Below are positions 1 through 8,935 of a stretch of DNA of 45,211 nt, piece after piece. A program made the position numbers and the translations under genes. Position 1 is the stretch's first letter; every line of letters begins with the position of its first letter. The notes beneath the pieces were generated by a model. It worked only from the letters and a program-made list of their open reading frames with translations. It did not search any database and was not told the origin of the DNA. The DNA is from Anaerolineales bacterium (GTDB lineage: Bacteria; Chloroflexota; Anaerolineae; Anaerolineales; UBA6663): contig JAEURK010000025.1 in assembly GCA_016789175.1 (NCBI GenBank), positions 1-45,211 of the forward strand, written 5' to 3'.

Positions 1-248
1 ACGCAATGGCGCGAACCGCGGGGGTGCGGGGGTCGCCGCGGCGCCCCCACCCGCGCACCCCCTCGTCTTTCGCTCAACGTCTGGCAGGTTGAGCAATCAC
101 GTCAAATCGCGAAAGTCGTGGCAAGACTCGCGCTGTATCACTTTCGATGCGTTATCCCTGGGTCCTTGCGCAGGGATGGCAGACGTGAGTAGTGGGGCGC
201 AGATTCTGATCGCGATGCTCGGGGTTCACCGGACGCCGGGCAGGGCGA
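1..248. other. Gene-free contig edge with GC-rich inverted repeat
   Basis: No credible coding frame is seen here. Positions 20-27 and 55-62 form 8-bp inverted arms (GGGGGTGC / GCACCCCC) inside very GC-rich sequence. A second hairpin has 7-bp arms at 154-160 and 171-177. Neither is followed by a T-run on the minus strand, so a terminator for the GH2 gene ending at 249 is not clear. The composition at the very edge resembles the low-complexity right end of the window and may partly be an assembly artefact. Confidence 0.5.
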
Positions 249-2891
249 TCAGGGTGTTTGATCGGGGGTCGCCAGCCCGCGCGCCAACAGCCAGACGCCG
301 AGCGGGTTGGCCGTGAGTTGGGCGGGTTGCTCGCCGAGACCGCCGGCAAGGCGCAGGGTCGTGATGGCACACCGACCCGACTCGATCACGAGGTCCTGCC
401 AATAGTCGTGCCACACAAGGCTGCGAGCATCGAAACGCCGCCACGGCGTGGCGCGGGTGGCCGGTCCGCCGATCAGGGCTTCCAGCGCACGGGCCGCGTC
501 GGGCAGCAGCGCCTGATCAGCGGCGACTCCGTGGGCTGTCAGGTCCAGATGGTCGTGTACCGGCAGGCCGAAGTGCGCGAAGTCGACTGCGTGAATGGCC
601 TCGCGCCAGAACGGCACCTGGCGCGTCAATCGATTATCAGGCTCCGTCAGCCAGACCAGACCCGAGCGCCCGTGCCGCACGGCCGCGAGCACCGCGTCAG
701 TCAACCGATCGGCCAACAACGGGGCCGACGCCGGGGCCTCGGACAGGGGTGCCCAGACGGTTGCGGGCCACAGGGCCTGCAAGCTCGGCCGCTGCATCTC
801 CAGGCCGGCCACGGCGACGACCGGGGGCAGGGCTGGTTTGGGCACGACCAGCAGCCGCCAGGTATTGATGAGCACTTCGGCGTTGTCGGCCGACCAGGTT
901 GCGTTGAGGCGAAAGGCAGTGGGCACAGCCACGGACGGCAGCGCCAGGTCGACCACGGCGATCTCGCGGGTGCTGCCGGCCGGGATCGCCGCAGCCGGCT
1001 GGTCGCCGCCGCTGACCGGGTAGCCAGTTGAGTCCAGCAGCTCCCAGATGATTCGTCCGACCTGGGTCGGTCCGCAGCCGTTCGCCAGACACAGGTGCAA
1101 CTCCGTCGCCTCGCGCGACCAGAACACATACGGCTCGCGCGGGCTCGGGCGATCGCCCCCGGCCCATAGCCGCCGCCGATCTCGATCGAGGTAGAGCACC
1201 CGGTCGGCGTTGAACGCGCGCCATTCGTCAGGCGCGAACTTGTGCTGCAGCGTGTCGTCGACCAGGCCCGAGGTCGTGATCGGGGTATCGCGCCAGCCTG
1301 TGATGACGTAACCGCCCGTGGCATCGCGACGACGCACACGCTCGACGATGTGCTTACGCACCGCCGTCGCTTGACGTCGCGCGATAGCCGTCAGGGCCGC
1401 GCCGCCGTCGGCGATCCCGGCCGCCTCGAAGCGCGCACCGTGGTCACGCTGTGCCAGGAAATCGTCGCGGTCGAGCGGTGTGGGCGTGGTCAGCCACCAG
1501 GCGTCCTGCACCGGTCGAAAGTCGCGCAGCGTGTCGGCGTCGCAGAACTCGCCATACAGCCAGGGCTTCGGCGTTCGATAACCTCGATCGAAGTGCTGGA
1601 CCAGCGGCCCAAAGAAGTGCGGGTCGGCGTAGAAGTGGTAATCGACGAAATCGCCCAGGTCGGTGCGCACGCCGCCGTACGCCTCGGCCGAGCCGGAGTT
1701 GTCGCCGATCAGGGCGCCCGGGAAGTAACGTCTGGCCAGAACCTCGAGTTCGCGCAGAAATGGGGCACTGGTGGCGCGATTGAGTTCGCACCCGAGCGTG
1801 ACGACCGCGAGGCATGGATGGTGGTGCAGCCGTTCGAAAACGGCCCGATACTCGTCGCGAGCCAATGCCTGCAAGGCTGGTGTCATGGAGGGGAGCCAGA
1901 GCGGCATCTCGAGCCAGATCCACATCCCGGCCGCATCCGCCGCATCCAGAAACGCTTCGTCCGGCACGTACAGACAGCACTTGAACAGGTTGAAGCCGAG
2001 TGCCCGCGCGCGTGTGAATTGCCCGGGGACGTCGTCGAGCCGCGGGCTGACCGTGCGCGGGTTCCAGCCCCAATCCAGTACCCCGCGCAAGTGGACCGGG
2101 CTCCCGTCGAGCAAGAGCGTGTCGGCCTGGGTCGCAAACCAGCGGCGGCCGAGGCGGCGGCTTGTGCGGGCCAGCGCTCGGCCGTCGGATGCCCAGGCTT
2201 CGAGACGAACGTCGGCCCGGTGCGGGGCCTCGGGCCGGTATCGCTGGCGGAGGGCCTTGGGGAGTGCCAGTGTGAAGCGTGTCTGGTTGGGCGCGAGGTC
2301 GCTGGTGATCCGCCGCCGACCCAGCGTCAACGCGACAGTCGTCGGCTCGGGCCGGCTCAGGTCGATTGCCCCTGCTACGCTCACCGATCCGTCTGCCGCG
2401 ACTGTCCAAAGCAGATCGGTGAAGCCGGGCGTCTCGGGCTCTGCGCCGCGCAGGCGCACCGATTGCCACAGGCCGCCGAAGGTCGTGCAAACGTCCGGCA
2501 GGAATCCGGCCAGGGTCTCGCGCACGGGGTGGCGCCGGCCGGGCTTCCAGATCTCGATCCGCACCGAATTGCGGCCGGGGCGCCACAGATCCGTGAGTTC
2601 GATCTGAAACGCCGACCAGGCGCCGCGATGCGTGCCGGCCGGCGCGTCGTTGACGAAGACCTCGGCCGCGAAGCTGGCGGCGTCGACCTCGAGCCAGATC
2701 CGACGATCCTGCCATTCGGGGCCGAGATCCACCTCGCGCGTGTACACGCCCGGTCCGTCGGTACGGAAGTCACCGGTCGAGGCCTCCCAGGCACCGGGGA
2801 CCCGGATGCTTTGGCGCGGGCCATCGCCGAGAGTGAAGTCCCATTCGCCGTCGAGGTCGAAGCGGAGATCGAGGTCGTTGTTGCGGAGCAT
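249..2891 (-). CDS. Glycoside hydrolase family 2-type protein
   Basis: 880 aa. The N-terminal part (about 1-150) has the GH2 sugar-binding jelly-roll pattern, with GEWDF near the start and LWRPGRNSVRIEIW further on. An Ig-like sandwich and a TIM barrel follow. Likely acid/base is Glu369 in LGCELN and likely nucleophile is Glu448 in LYGEF; both are strand-end glutamates in the expected order for clan GH-A. No signal peptide is visible, so it may act in the cytoplasm. It is the last gene of a packed minus-strand operon, starting 6 nt after the serine hydrolase stop. Beta-galactosidase, beta-glucuronidase and beta-mannosidase activities all occur in this family and the substrate cannot be read from the sequence. 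The C-terminal ~300 residues are divergent. Confidence 0.85.
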   Translation of the reverse strand: MLRNNDLDLRFDLDGEWDFTLGDGPRQSIRVPGAWEASTGDFRTDGPGVYTREVDLGPEWQDRRIWLEVDAASFAAEVFVNDAPAGTHRGAWSAFQIELTDLWRPGRNSVRIEIWKPGRRHPVRETLAGFLPDVCTTFGGLWQSVRLRGAEPETPGFTDLLWTVAADGSVSVAGAIDLSRPEPTTVALTLGRRRITSDLAPNQTRFTLALPKALRQRYRPEAPHRADVRLEAWASDGRALARTSRRLGRRWFATQADTLLLDGSPVHLRGVLDWGWNPRTVSPRLDDVPGQFTRARALGFNLFKCCLYVPDEAFLDAADAAGMWIWLEMPLWLPSMTPALQALARDEYRAVFERLHHHPCLAVVTLGCELNRATSAPFLRELEVLARRYFPGALIGDNSGSAEAYGGVRTDLGDFVDYHFYADPHFFGPLVQHFDRGYRTPKPWLYGEFCDADTLRDFRPVQDAWWLTTPTPLDRDDFLAQRDHGARFEAAGIADGGAALTAIARRQATAVRKHIVERVRRRDATGGYVITGWRDTPITTSGLVDDTLQHKFAPDEWRAFNADRVLYLDRDRRRLWAGGDRPSPREPYVFWSREATELHLCLANGCGPTQVGRIIWELLDSTGYPVSGGDQPAAAIPAGSTREIAVVDLALPSVAVPTAFRLNATWSADNAEVLINTWRLLVVPKPALPPVVAVAGLEMQRPSLQALWPATVWAPLSEAPASAPLLADRLTDAVLAAVRHGRSGLVWLTEPDNRLTRQVPFWREAIHAVDFAHFGLPVHDHLDLTAHGVAADQALLPDAARALEALIGGPATRATPWRRFDARSLVWHDYWQDLVIESGRCAITTLRLAGGLGEQPAQLTANPLGVWLLARGLATPDQTP

Positions 2892-2897
2892 GGCCCC

Positions 2898-4121
2898 TCA
2901 GGGCAATGAGACACGCGCGATCAACGGCAGGCTGACCAATCCCAGTGCGTCGAGGTCATTGTCGCCCGCCATTGCATCGCCGTAATTCGAGAGCAGGACG
3001 ATCCCGGCCTGGTGCTCGAAGTCGATCGCGATGTAACTGGTGTAGCCGCCGGTGCCGCCGTTGTGCCAGAGGACGCGTTGGCCCCACAGTTGGTCTTGCA
3101 CGAACCAGCCGTAGGCCATGGTCACGTCCCAACTGCTATACAAGACGGCGTGGGATTCCAATAGGGCCCGATCGATGGGGCGGGAGCCCGTGGCGGCCGT
3201 GAGGTTGGCCGCAATCAGGTCTGTGAGGTCGCGGGCTGTGGACTTGAAGCCGCCGGCCGGCGCCAGTGCATTCAAGGTCCAATTGGGCGCGCTGGCATTC
3301 GAACCCAGGACATGCCCGGGCGCCAGGCGATCGCGTTGTGCATCGGTGAGTTCGACGACTGTGTCGGACAGGGTCAGCGGCTTCAGGATTCGTTCAGCGA
3401 CCAGGGCGGCGTAGTCCTGGCCGGTCGTCTGAGCCAACGTTTGCCCGAGCACGCCCGCGCCGTAGTTCGAGTACAGGTGCGCGAGGCCCGGCGCGTTCTC
3501 GAGTTGGGCCGTCCGCAGATCCTGCCAGAGCCTGGCGCTGTCGTAGGCCGCGTACGGGTCCTCTCCGGCCAGTTCGTCATCGCTCAGGCTCTGCGGAAGG
3601 CGCGGCAGACCGGAGGTGTGCGTGACGAGGTGCTGCAACGTGATCAAGGCTATCGCCGGGGAGGCCCGGTTCCCGCCGCTGTAATCCGAGGTGGTGCTCT
3701 CGACGAGTGAGCCGAGCGTGTCGGTGATCGCGACCGTGCCATCGCTGACCAGAGCGGCCAGGGTCAGGCCGGTCAGCACCTTGCTGATCGAACCGATCTC
3801 GTAAACGGTGTCGGCGTCCGGCGCAGACCCGTCGTCCATAGCGCCAAAGCCGAAGACCGCGGTGCGCCCGTCCTGCACCACGCCGATCACCAGGGCGCCG
3901 TTCGGCCGATCCGCGAGATACGCCTGGGCTTCGGTGGCCAGCCGCGTGTCGAGGTCGTGGGTGTCGGGCAGATCGGCGAAGCGCTGGCGCAGGGCGAGCC
4001 AGCCCCCGAACCCGATGCCGACCGTCGAGAGCAGGCAAACGGCCAACAGGCCGCCGATCCAGATCAACCAGCGACGGCGCCTCGGCTGCGACGGGGTCGG
4101 GCTCGCAGGCTTTTTCGTCAT
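2898..4121 (-). CDS. Membrane-anchored serine hydrolase (beta-lactamase class C / EstB type)
   Basis: 407 aa from the ATG at 4121, which overlaps the upstream stop as ATGA. An Arg-rich start (RRRR) and one membrane helix (about residues 18-44) predict an N-in, C-out anchor. The catalytic set of the serine beta-lactamase/D-Ala-D-Ala-carboxypeptidase fold is present: Ser111-x-x-Lys114 (SISK), Tyr217-Ser-Asn219 (YSN), and His353-Asn-Gly-Gly (HNGG) in place of KTG. HxG proteins of this kind are usually esterases or D-aminopeptidases rather than true beta-lactamases. Coupling with a peptidoglycan L,D-transpeptidase operon suggests a cell-wall or D-amino-acid substrate (inference). A longer upstream reading frame exists but lies inside the methyltransferase gene and was not used. 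Confidence 0.88.
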   Translation of the reverse strand: MTKKPASPTPSQPRRRRWLIWIGGLLAVCLLSTVGIGFGGWLALRQRFADLPDTHDLDTRLATEAQAYLADRPNGALVIGVVQDGRTAVFGFGAMDDGSAPDADTVYEIGSISKVLTGLTLAALVSDGTVAITDTLGSLVESTTSDYSGGNRASPAIALITLQHLVTHTSGLPRLPQSLSDDELAGEDPYAAYDSARLWQDLRTAQLENAPGLAHLYSNYGAGVLGQTLAQTTGQDYAALVAERILKPLTLSDTVVELTDAQRDRLAPGHVLGSNASAPNWTLNALAPAGGFKSTARDLTDLIAANLTAATGSRPIDRALLESHAVLYSSWDVTMAYGWFVQDQLWGQRVLWHNGGTGGYTSYIAIDFEHQAGIVLLSNYGDAMAGDNDLDALGLVSLPLIARVSLP

Positions 4122-5122
4122 GGTGTGATGAGCGCCACCTTCAGGTAGGGCGGCAGCTCGCGGGGGCGCGGGAAGTCGAGGTTGGGCTCGTGCCAGCGGC
4201 GTTCGATCCGCGGGCGCGCCCCGGTCAGGTCGGAGAGCACGGCACGTTCGAAGGCGGCCTGCGGCAGCTCGGCCGCGTTGGCGCACATCAGCAATTGGCC
4301 ACCAGGACCCAAACAGGTCGCGGCCAGCGCCGTCAGTCGGCCGAGATCGCGTGTGATCGAGAAGCGCGAGGTCTTGGTAGTCGCGAAGGGCGGAGGATCG
4401 ACGATGACCAGATCAAACGCCCGGTGCTTGCGGCCAAAGCGGCTCAGCCAATCGAAGACGTCGCCGAAGATGAAGTCCTCGGCGCGGGTCGCCAGGCCGT
4501 TGAGGGCATAGTTGCGCCGGCCCCAGGCCAGGACCGATTGCGAAACGTCGACGTTGACCACCTCAGTGGCGCCGCCGAGCGCCGCTGCCACACCGAAGGC
4601 GCAGGTGTAGGCGAAGCAGTTGAGCACGCGCCGGCCGGGCGCCAGGGCGCGAACCGCGGCCCGGACGTCGCGCATATCGAGGAACAGGCCGACGCTGAGA
4701 CCCGTGCCCGGTCGGATCTCGTACGCGATCCCATTTTCGGCGACGACCGTCTCGTCCACCGCCTGTCCGACGGCCGGCGTGGCCGGCGCGAGCGCGGCGC
4801 GAGCTTCGGCGGTCAGGCGGCTGGCCTGCGCCGGTCGGCGTTTGACGTACACGGCCTCGGCACCGATCTTGGCGCGGGCGGCCTCGAGCAGGGCAGGCTC
4901 GGGCGCGAGCCCGTCATACAGATTGGCCACCAGACAGGCGCCGAACCGATCGAGCGTCAGGCCCGGTGTGCCGTCGGCGTCGCGATGCAACAATCGATAG
5001 GCAGTGGTGCCGGCGTCCGCGAGTGGGGCGCGGCGGGTGAGCGCGCGTTCGATCAAGTCGCCCGGCGCGACGTGGCGGGTGGGCCCGGAGGCGGAGCGGG
5101 TGCCGTGGGCCGGGCGCGTCAT
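4118..5122 (-). CDS. Class I SAM-dependent methyltransferase, RlmI-like
   Basis: 334 aa from the ATG at 5122, which overlaps the lipoprotein stop as ATGA. The domain order matches the COG1092 family (RlmI, 23S rRNA m5C methyltransferase). An N-terminal RNA-binding part containing LTLDRFG is followed by a Rossmann methyltransferase with the SAM-binding region NCFAYTCAFG, an acidic VDVSQ strand, and the motif-IV signature VDPPPF. It is slightly shorter than E. coli RlmI, mainly at the N-terminus, where the PUA domain looks reduced. An rRNA methylase within a wall and polysaccharide operon is unusual but common in gene-dense genomes. Family assignment is firm; the exact RNA target is inferred. 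Confidence 0.88.
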   Translation of the reverse strand: MTRPAHGTRSASGPTRHVAPGDLIERALTRRAPLADAGTTAYRLLHRDADGTPGLTLDRFGACLVANLYDGLAPEPALLEAARAKIGAEAVYVKRRPAQASRLTAEARAALAPATPAVGQAVDETVVAENGIAYEIRPGTGLSVGLFLDMRDVRAAVRALAPGRRVLNCFAYTCAFGVAAALGGATEVVNVDVSQSVLAWGRRNYALNGLATRAEDFIFGDVFDWLSRFGRKHRAFDLVIVDPPPFATTKTSRFSITRDLGRLTALAATCLGPGGQLLMCANAAELPQAAFERAVLSDLTGARPRIERRWHEPNLDFPRPRELPPYLKVALITP

Positions 5123-6084
5123 GGCGCGCGCAGCTCGAGCGTGGCCCACGTGGTTGGATCGGTCAGACGGCGGCCGACCGTGCTCGAGATCATGCTCTGC
5201 TGGGCCGCGGTCCCGGGGGCGTCGTTGTCGTTCAGCGACAGCAAGAAACCGTAGCGTGCTCCGGCCACGGGCCGGACGTTGAAAAGCGACCAGGGGATCG
5301 CGGCTTCGAGATCGTATCCACCGGCGGTCTTGCGGGCGGCCAGCGTCACGCCGGTCGATGCGCCCTTGAGCGCCGTCGGGAACCACAGGTATGTGTCGGC
5401 GCCCACGCTCGCAAAATCGCCGGGCGAGAGCCCGACCTGAATGTCATCGTTACTCAGGCTGGTCGAGTCGAAGTCGGCGCCCAGGTCCGCGTCGAAGAGC
5501 AGCTCGAGGCTGTCGCCGCGGAAGAGCGTGTCGCCGCGCTCGGTTTGCACGAAGACGTCGTCGGCCACGCGCACGGCCAGGTAGAGCCGGTCATCGTCCC
5601 AGGCCAGGGCGTAATCCGCCGACGCGTCGCCGACGCCCGTCCATTGCGCGCCGCCGAACGCGTTTTGATCAAGCCGCAGGGCGAGGCCCCATTCCCCGAG
5701 GTCGCCGTCGATCACAGGCGCGGCGCCCGGCCGGGCGGCCGGAAGGAGCGGTGTGCCCACCCGATAGAGACCGTTGGGCGTTGCCGCAGCCGGTGTGAAG
5801 GTCATCGCGGGCAAAGTCGGCAGGGCGGCTGTCGCGGTGGCTGGCGGCGGGGGTTGGGTGTCTCCCGCGGCGAGCGTGGCCGTCGCGGCTTCAGCGCCCA
5901 GCGTGGCCTGCGGGGTTGAACTCGGCTGCGGCGGGCGCGTGCCCGAGGCCTCCAGGGTCCCTTGCACGCCCGTGGCCACGGCGTTGACCGTGGCCTGTGT
6001 GTCGATGCCCGGCCCGCGGTTGCAGGCCGTCAAGACCAGGGCGGCCAGCACGGCCGCAGTCCCCAACGCTGCGCGCGGCCTCAT
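5119..6084 (-). CDS. Lipoprotein with CBM9-like carbohydrate-binding domain
   Basis: 321 aa. The signal peptide ends in a lipobox with Cys21 (LVLTAC), so it should be a lipid-anchored surface protein. Residues ~22-110 are a low-complexity Ala/Thr/Pro/Gln linker. The C-terminal ~200 residues contain IDGDLGEW, YALAWDDDRLYLAVRV and DSLELLFD. These are the signatures of the carbohydrate-binding family 9-like (DOMON-related) sandwich found on xylanases and standalone binding proteins. It overlaps both neighbours by 4 nt (ATGA), so it is probably translated with the 142-aa protein and the methyltransferase. The ligand is unknown. Confidence 0.82.
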   Translation of the reverse strand: MRPRAALGTAAVLAALVLTACNRGPGIDTQATVNAVATGVQGTLEASGTRPPQPSSTPQATLGAEAATATLAAGDTQPPPPATATAALPTLPAMTFTPAAATPNGLYRVGTPLLPAARPGAAPVIDGDLGEWGLALRLDQNAFGGAQWTGVGDASADYALAWDDDRLYLAVRVADDVFVQTERGDTLFRGDSLELLFDADLGADFDSTSLSNDDIQVGLSPGDFASVGADTYLWFPTALKGASTGVTLAARKTAGGYDLEAAIPWSLFNVRPVAGARYGFLLSLNDNDAPGTAAQQSMISSTVGRRLTDPTTWATLELRAP

Positions 6085-6509
6085 TCGGGGTCCTCGCCGC
6101 CGTCGGGTGCATTGGGCTGGTCGATACGCTCGATCTCGCCATGGAAGTTGAGCGTGATGCGGAAGCCCAGCATGCCGAGGTATGTGCGGGCGTTCTCGGG
6201 CAGGCCCTGACGGATGAGTTGATCGAAACCGGACTGCATGTTGTTGAGCTGCGCGTCGACGGCGGCCTTCGTAAAGAGATCATCCTGGCCGATCATCTGC
6301 AACACGCCGCGGGTCAGGGCGTCCCGGTTCTCGGAGGCCAACTGGCCCATCTGCGCCAGGATCTGGCGATCGATGGGCTCGGCATCATGATGAAAGCGAA
6401 AGCCGTCATCCTCGACGACGTACTGCGCCTCGCCCCCGACCAACGCCACGGACACCGGTCGTCCGCTCGGGTCGGAGACCAGACCCTCAAACAAAGCGTG
6501 TTGGCTCAT
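6081..6509 (-). CDS. Conserved-looking protein of unknown function
   Basis: 142 aa, not recognised. It has no signal peptide, membrane helix or Cys. The N-terminal ~45 residues look like a small beta domain (FEGLVSDPSGRPV, then YVVEDDGFRFHHD). The middle is helical and charged, with VDAQLNNMQSGFDQLIRQG, and the tail is acidic (DGGEDPE). The start has a good ribosome-binding site (GGGGAGAG) and lies 24 nt after the L,D-transpeptidase stop. The end overlaps the lipoprotein start as ATGA. The position suggests a partner of the envelope proteins in this operon, but no function can be assigned. Confidence 0.75.
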   Translation of the reverse strand: MSQHALFEGLVSDPSGRPVSVALVGGEAQYVVEDDGFRFHHDAEPIDRQILAQMGQLASENRDALTRGVLQMIGQDDLFTKAAVDAQLNNMQSGFDQLIRQGLPENARTYLGMLGFRITLNFHGEIERIDQPNAPDGGEDPE

Positions 6510-6533
6510 ACCGCTCTCCCCCCGCGGTGTCGA

Positions 6534-7556
6534 TCAGTCGCGGACGATGACCACTGTACCTTTGGCGTCCAACCAGCGGTCTGCAAGCGGCACCGCGGGC
6601 GTGGTCCAACGATAAACCCACTTGGCGACCTCGTTTGGCAGGTTGATACAACCATGGCTGCGCGGGATCCCGAAGTCGTCGTGCCAGAACGTGCCGTGGA
6701 TGGCCACGCCCCACCAGTGGATGTACGTGACCCAGGGCACGCCAGGCAGGTCATAGCCGTCGGCTGAGGCCAGATCGCCGCCGGCCATGTGCCGCGATGG
6801 GCGTTTGCTGATAACCTGGTGATCGCCGGTCGGCGTACTGTAGATCGTGCGGTTGCCCTCGCGCCGCAGCGCGGTGCCACACGAGGCGATCTGCTCGAGC
6901 ACCACCGTGTTGCCTTCGTAGGCGCGCAACATCTGGTCGCCCAGCGTGATCTCGATCCGCTTGTCGCTGACCTCTGGCGAGATCGGCGCGATCTCCTCGG
7001 CCGTGACGCGGCGCAGCTGGCGCCCGTCGACCCAGGAGTAGGTACGGGTCAGATCACCCAGGATGCCGTACCAGACCGCGCCGGTGTCATCGGTGGCGAT
7101 TTGCTGCACCCAATGCGTAGTGCCATAATAAAACCTTGCCGTCTCGCGGAAGCCTGGGCCGGCGCCCGCTCGGGCCGGCGCCACGGGCACCGAAACCTCG
7201 ACCAGGGCGCCGGTGGCGGGCAGGTCGGTCGACGGCGCCTGTGTATGCCACCCGACCGGTTGGACCGGACCGGAGTGCACGAAGCCGCGGCGCACGCGGT
7301 GCCAGCGTTTGTTGAGCAGGTCGTCGGGGCTCTGGACGTCGCCGTAGAGCTCGAAAACCGAGTCGCCGGCCAGGAAATTGAGCCGTTCCGATTCGAACGA
7401 GGGCTCGCTGTAGACGTACAATCCGCGGACCGCGCGGCCGAGGCCGGTTTGCGTTCGCACCAGGCCATCGGGCGGGGCCGGTGGGAGTAACAGGCCCCCG
7501 GCGGCCAGACCGGTCGATTTCAGGAAGTTTCTACGGGTTATTCGTCGTGTTGTCAT
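6534..7556 (-). CDS. Tat-exported L,D-transpeptidase (YkuD family)
   Basis: 340 aa from the ATG at 7556; the frame runs further upstream but would cross the promoter. The N-terminus carries a twin-arginine signal (RRNFLK) followed by a hydrophobic stretch. Residues ~40-200 look like SH3-type or wall-binding segments (GLYVYSEPSFESERL). The YkuD catalytic domain is at the C-terminus, with HGTFW followed by RSHGCINLP and catalytic Cys303. The family cross-links peptidoglycan 3-3 or attaches proteins to it, outside the membrane. Use of the Tat rather than Sec route is the unusual point. It is the first gene of the six-gene minus-strand operon, behind a TATAAT box. Confidence 0.92.
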   Translation of the reverse strand: MTTRRITRRNFLKSTGLAAGGLLLPPAPPDGLVRTQTGLGRAVRGLYVYSEPSFESERLNFLAGDSVFELYGDVQSPDDLLNKRWHRVRRGFVHSGPVQPVGWHTQAPSTDLPATGALVEVSVPVAPARAGAGPGFRETARFYYGTTHWVQQIATDDTGAVWYGILGDLTRTYSWVDGRQLRRVTAEEIAPISPEVSDKRIEITLGDQMLRAYEGNTVVLEQIASCGTALRREGNRTIYSTPTGDHQVISKRPSRHMAGGDLASADGYDLPGVPWVTYIHWWGVAIHGTFWHDDFGIPRSHGCINLPNEVAKWVYRWTTPAVPLADRWLDAKGTVVIVRD

Positions 7557-7561
7557 CGTTA

Positions 7562-8827
7562 TTGAAAAGATTATACCAACGGGCTGTGAGCGCGCTGGTC
7601 GCCGGCCTCCTGGTGTGCAATCCGGCCGTGGCCTCGGCGCAAACGTCGGCATCGAGGCCCGATGCAACCGAACTGTGGAGCGATTGGCGCCTCCCGTTGC
7701 CGGCCGGCGCCTGGCGGATTACGCGCGGCCCGTGTGGTGCAGCCAGCGAATACGACCACGAGTGCGGTTATTACGAAAACAGCTGTGCGCTCGATTTCGT
7801 CCCGTTGACGGGTTCGATGGAGTCGGTGCCGGTGCTGGCGCCCGCGAACGGCGTGGTCTTTTTCGTTGGCACCCGCGAGAACACGGGCCTGATGCTGATG
7901 CTCCGTCACCCCGACGGGCGGGTCAGCGGTTACATGCATCTTGCGCGCATCGTCACGCCCCGCGACACGGCCGTGACGCGCGGTCAGGTGTTGGGGTACG
8001 CCGGCACCACCGGCACGGCGCAGGCCCATCTCCATTTCTGGGTGCAGCCCGACGCGGTGCAGCGGTCTTGCCTCGACCTGACCGGATATGAGCAGCAGGA
8101 TCTGGCCACTGGACGGGCTGTCTCGAGCAATCTGAGCTGGAACGAGCTGATCCTGGTGGATCCGCCGTCGGCGCTGCCCGAGTGGCTGCCCCTGCTCGGC
8201 GGGACCGACGACCCGATCTGGCGCCTACCTGCCCGCGTCGTCCTGGCACCGGGTCGTTCGGTCGTCCTTCCTGTGGCGATCCGGGCCACACTTCGGGCCG
8301 GCGACGCCCTTGTGGTCGATGGCGCCGCCCTGGCCCCGTTTCGACAGGTCGATGGGCAGGCGCTGTTCCAGGTACCGATCCAGGCGCCGAGCGACGGCGC
8401 CGGGCGGTCGGCGCTGACGTTGACCTTGCGGGCGCCCAATGTCGACGCCTCGGCCCAATCGGCTGCGCTGGCGCTGGGCGGCGCCCGGCCGACCGTGATC
8501 CGGGGGAGCGCCGGGGCACTCCTGGTCAATCCGACGTTCGTCAGCCCGGCCAACTACGGTGTCCGGACCGGAAAAGCCGAGCTGTGCTGGTCGATCCCGC
8601 GTCAGGCCGGCCAGGCCCCGCTTCGTTTTCGGGCCTTGATCGTGCGCGATCCGGCGGCCGCGCCGGCTGGGGGTCTGGTCGCGGCCGAGAGTGGCTGGCA
8701 ATCCGGCCAGTGCTGGACCACACCGCGCCTGGCGCCGGGGACTTATCTTTGGAAGGTCTTCGTCACGGACGGCACGGGTCTGATGAACCGTACCAATCAG
8801 CGGCCGCAGGCCCTGGTGATCCAATGA
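7562..8827 (+). CDS. Secreted M23-like (LytM) protein with degenerate zinc site
   Basis: About 421 aa if started at the TTG at 7562, which leaves a typical Sec signal (LKRLYQRAVSALVAGLLV... cut after AVASA). GTG/TTG at 7547/7550 and an ATG at 7481 inside the divergent gene are alternatives. The LytM fold is clear: APANGVVFFVG, GYMHLA (His126), RGQVLGYAGTTG and QAHLHFW (His156, His158). The usual first zinc ligand, the His four residues before the Asp, is Ser74 here (SCALDF, Asp78), so activity is doubtful. Residues ~170-421 are beta-rich and may be Ig/FN3-like, with a C-terminal segment reading TYLWKVFVTDG. It probably binds or remodels the wall alongside the divergent L,D-transpeptidase operon. 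Confidence 0.8.
   Translation: MKRLYQRAVSALVAGLLVCNPAVASAQTSASRPDATELWSDWRLPLPAGAWRITRGPCGAASEYDHECGYYENSCALDFVPLTGSMESVPVLAPANGVVFFVGTRENTGLMLMLRHPDGRVSGYMHLARIVTPRDTAVTRGQVLGYAGTTGTAQAHLHFWVQPDAVQRSCLDLTGYEQQDLATGRAVSSNLSWNELILVDPPSALPEWLPLLGGTDDPIWRLPARVVLAPGRSVVLPVAIRATLRAGDALVVDGAALAPFRQVDGQALFQVPIQAPSDGAGRSALTLTLRAPNVDASAQSAALALGGARPTVIRGSAGALLVNPTFVSPANYGVRTGKAELCWSIPRQAGQAPLRFRALIVRDPAAAPAGGLVAAESGWQSGQCWTTPRLAPGTYLWKVFVTDGTGLMNRTNQRPQALVIQ
7570..7575 (-). promoter_or_regulatory. -10 box of the L,D-transpeptidase operon
   Basis: The minus strand reads TTGG-TATAAT 13 nt before the ATG at 7556, a perfect -10 with an extended TG (TGG-TATAAT). The predicted 5' untranslated region is only ~6-7 nt. 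No good -35 is seen. The box lies inside the likely N-terminal coding part of the oppositely oriented M23 gene. Confidence 0.6.
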
Positions 8828-8935
8828 GCGCCGTCGGCCGTCAAAATCGGAAAACCATCGAAAAATGGGGGTATCCCCTCTAGCACTGTCGAGTCATTCC
8901 CATCTACGAGAACACATGGTACAAGTAGGGCGAAC

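Noticed and set aside
1242..2909. 555-aa open frame antisense to the GH2 gene
   Set aside because: It mirrors codon positions of the GH2 gene, has no domain pattern and no ribosome-binding site. Long antisense frames are expected in high-GC DNA.
2898..4121. True antibiotic-resistance beta-lactamase
   Set aside because: The third motif is HNGG instead of KTG and the protein is membrane-anchored, which fits an esterase or peptidase of the same fold better.
5119..6084. ABC-transporter solute-binding lipoprotein
   Set aside because: The lipobox is present, but the fold signature is that of a CBM9-like sandwich and no transporter genes are near.
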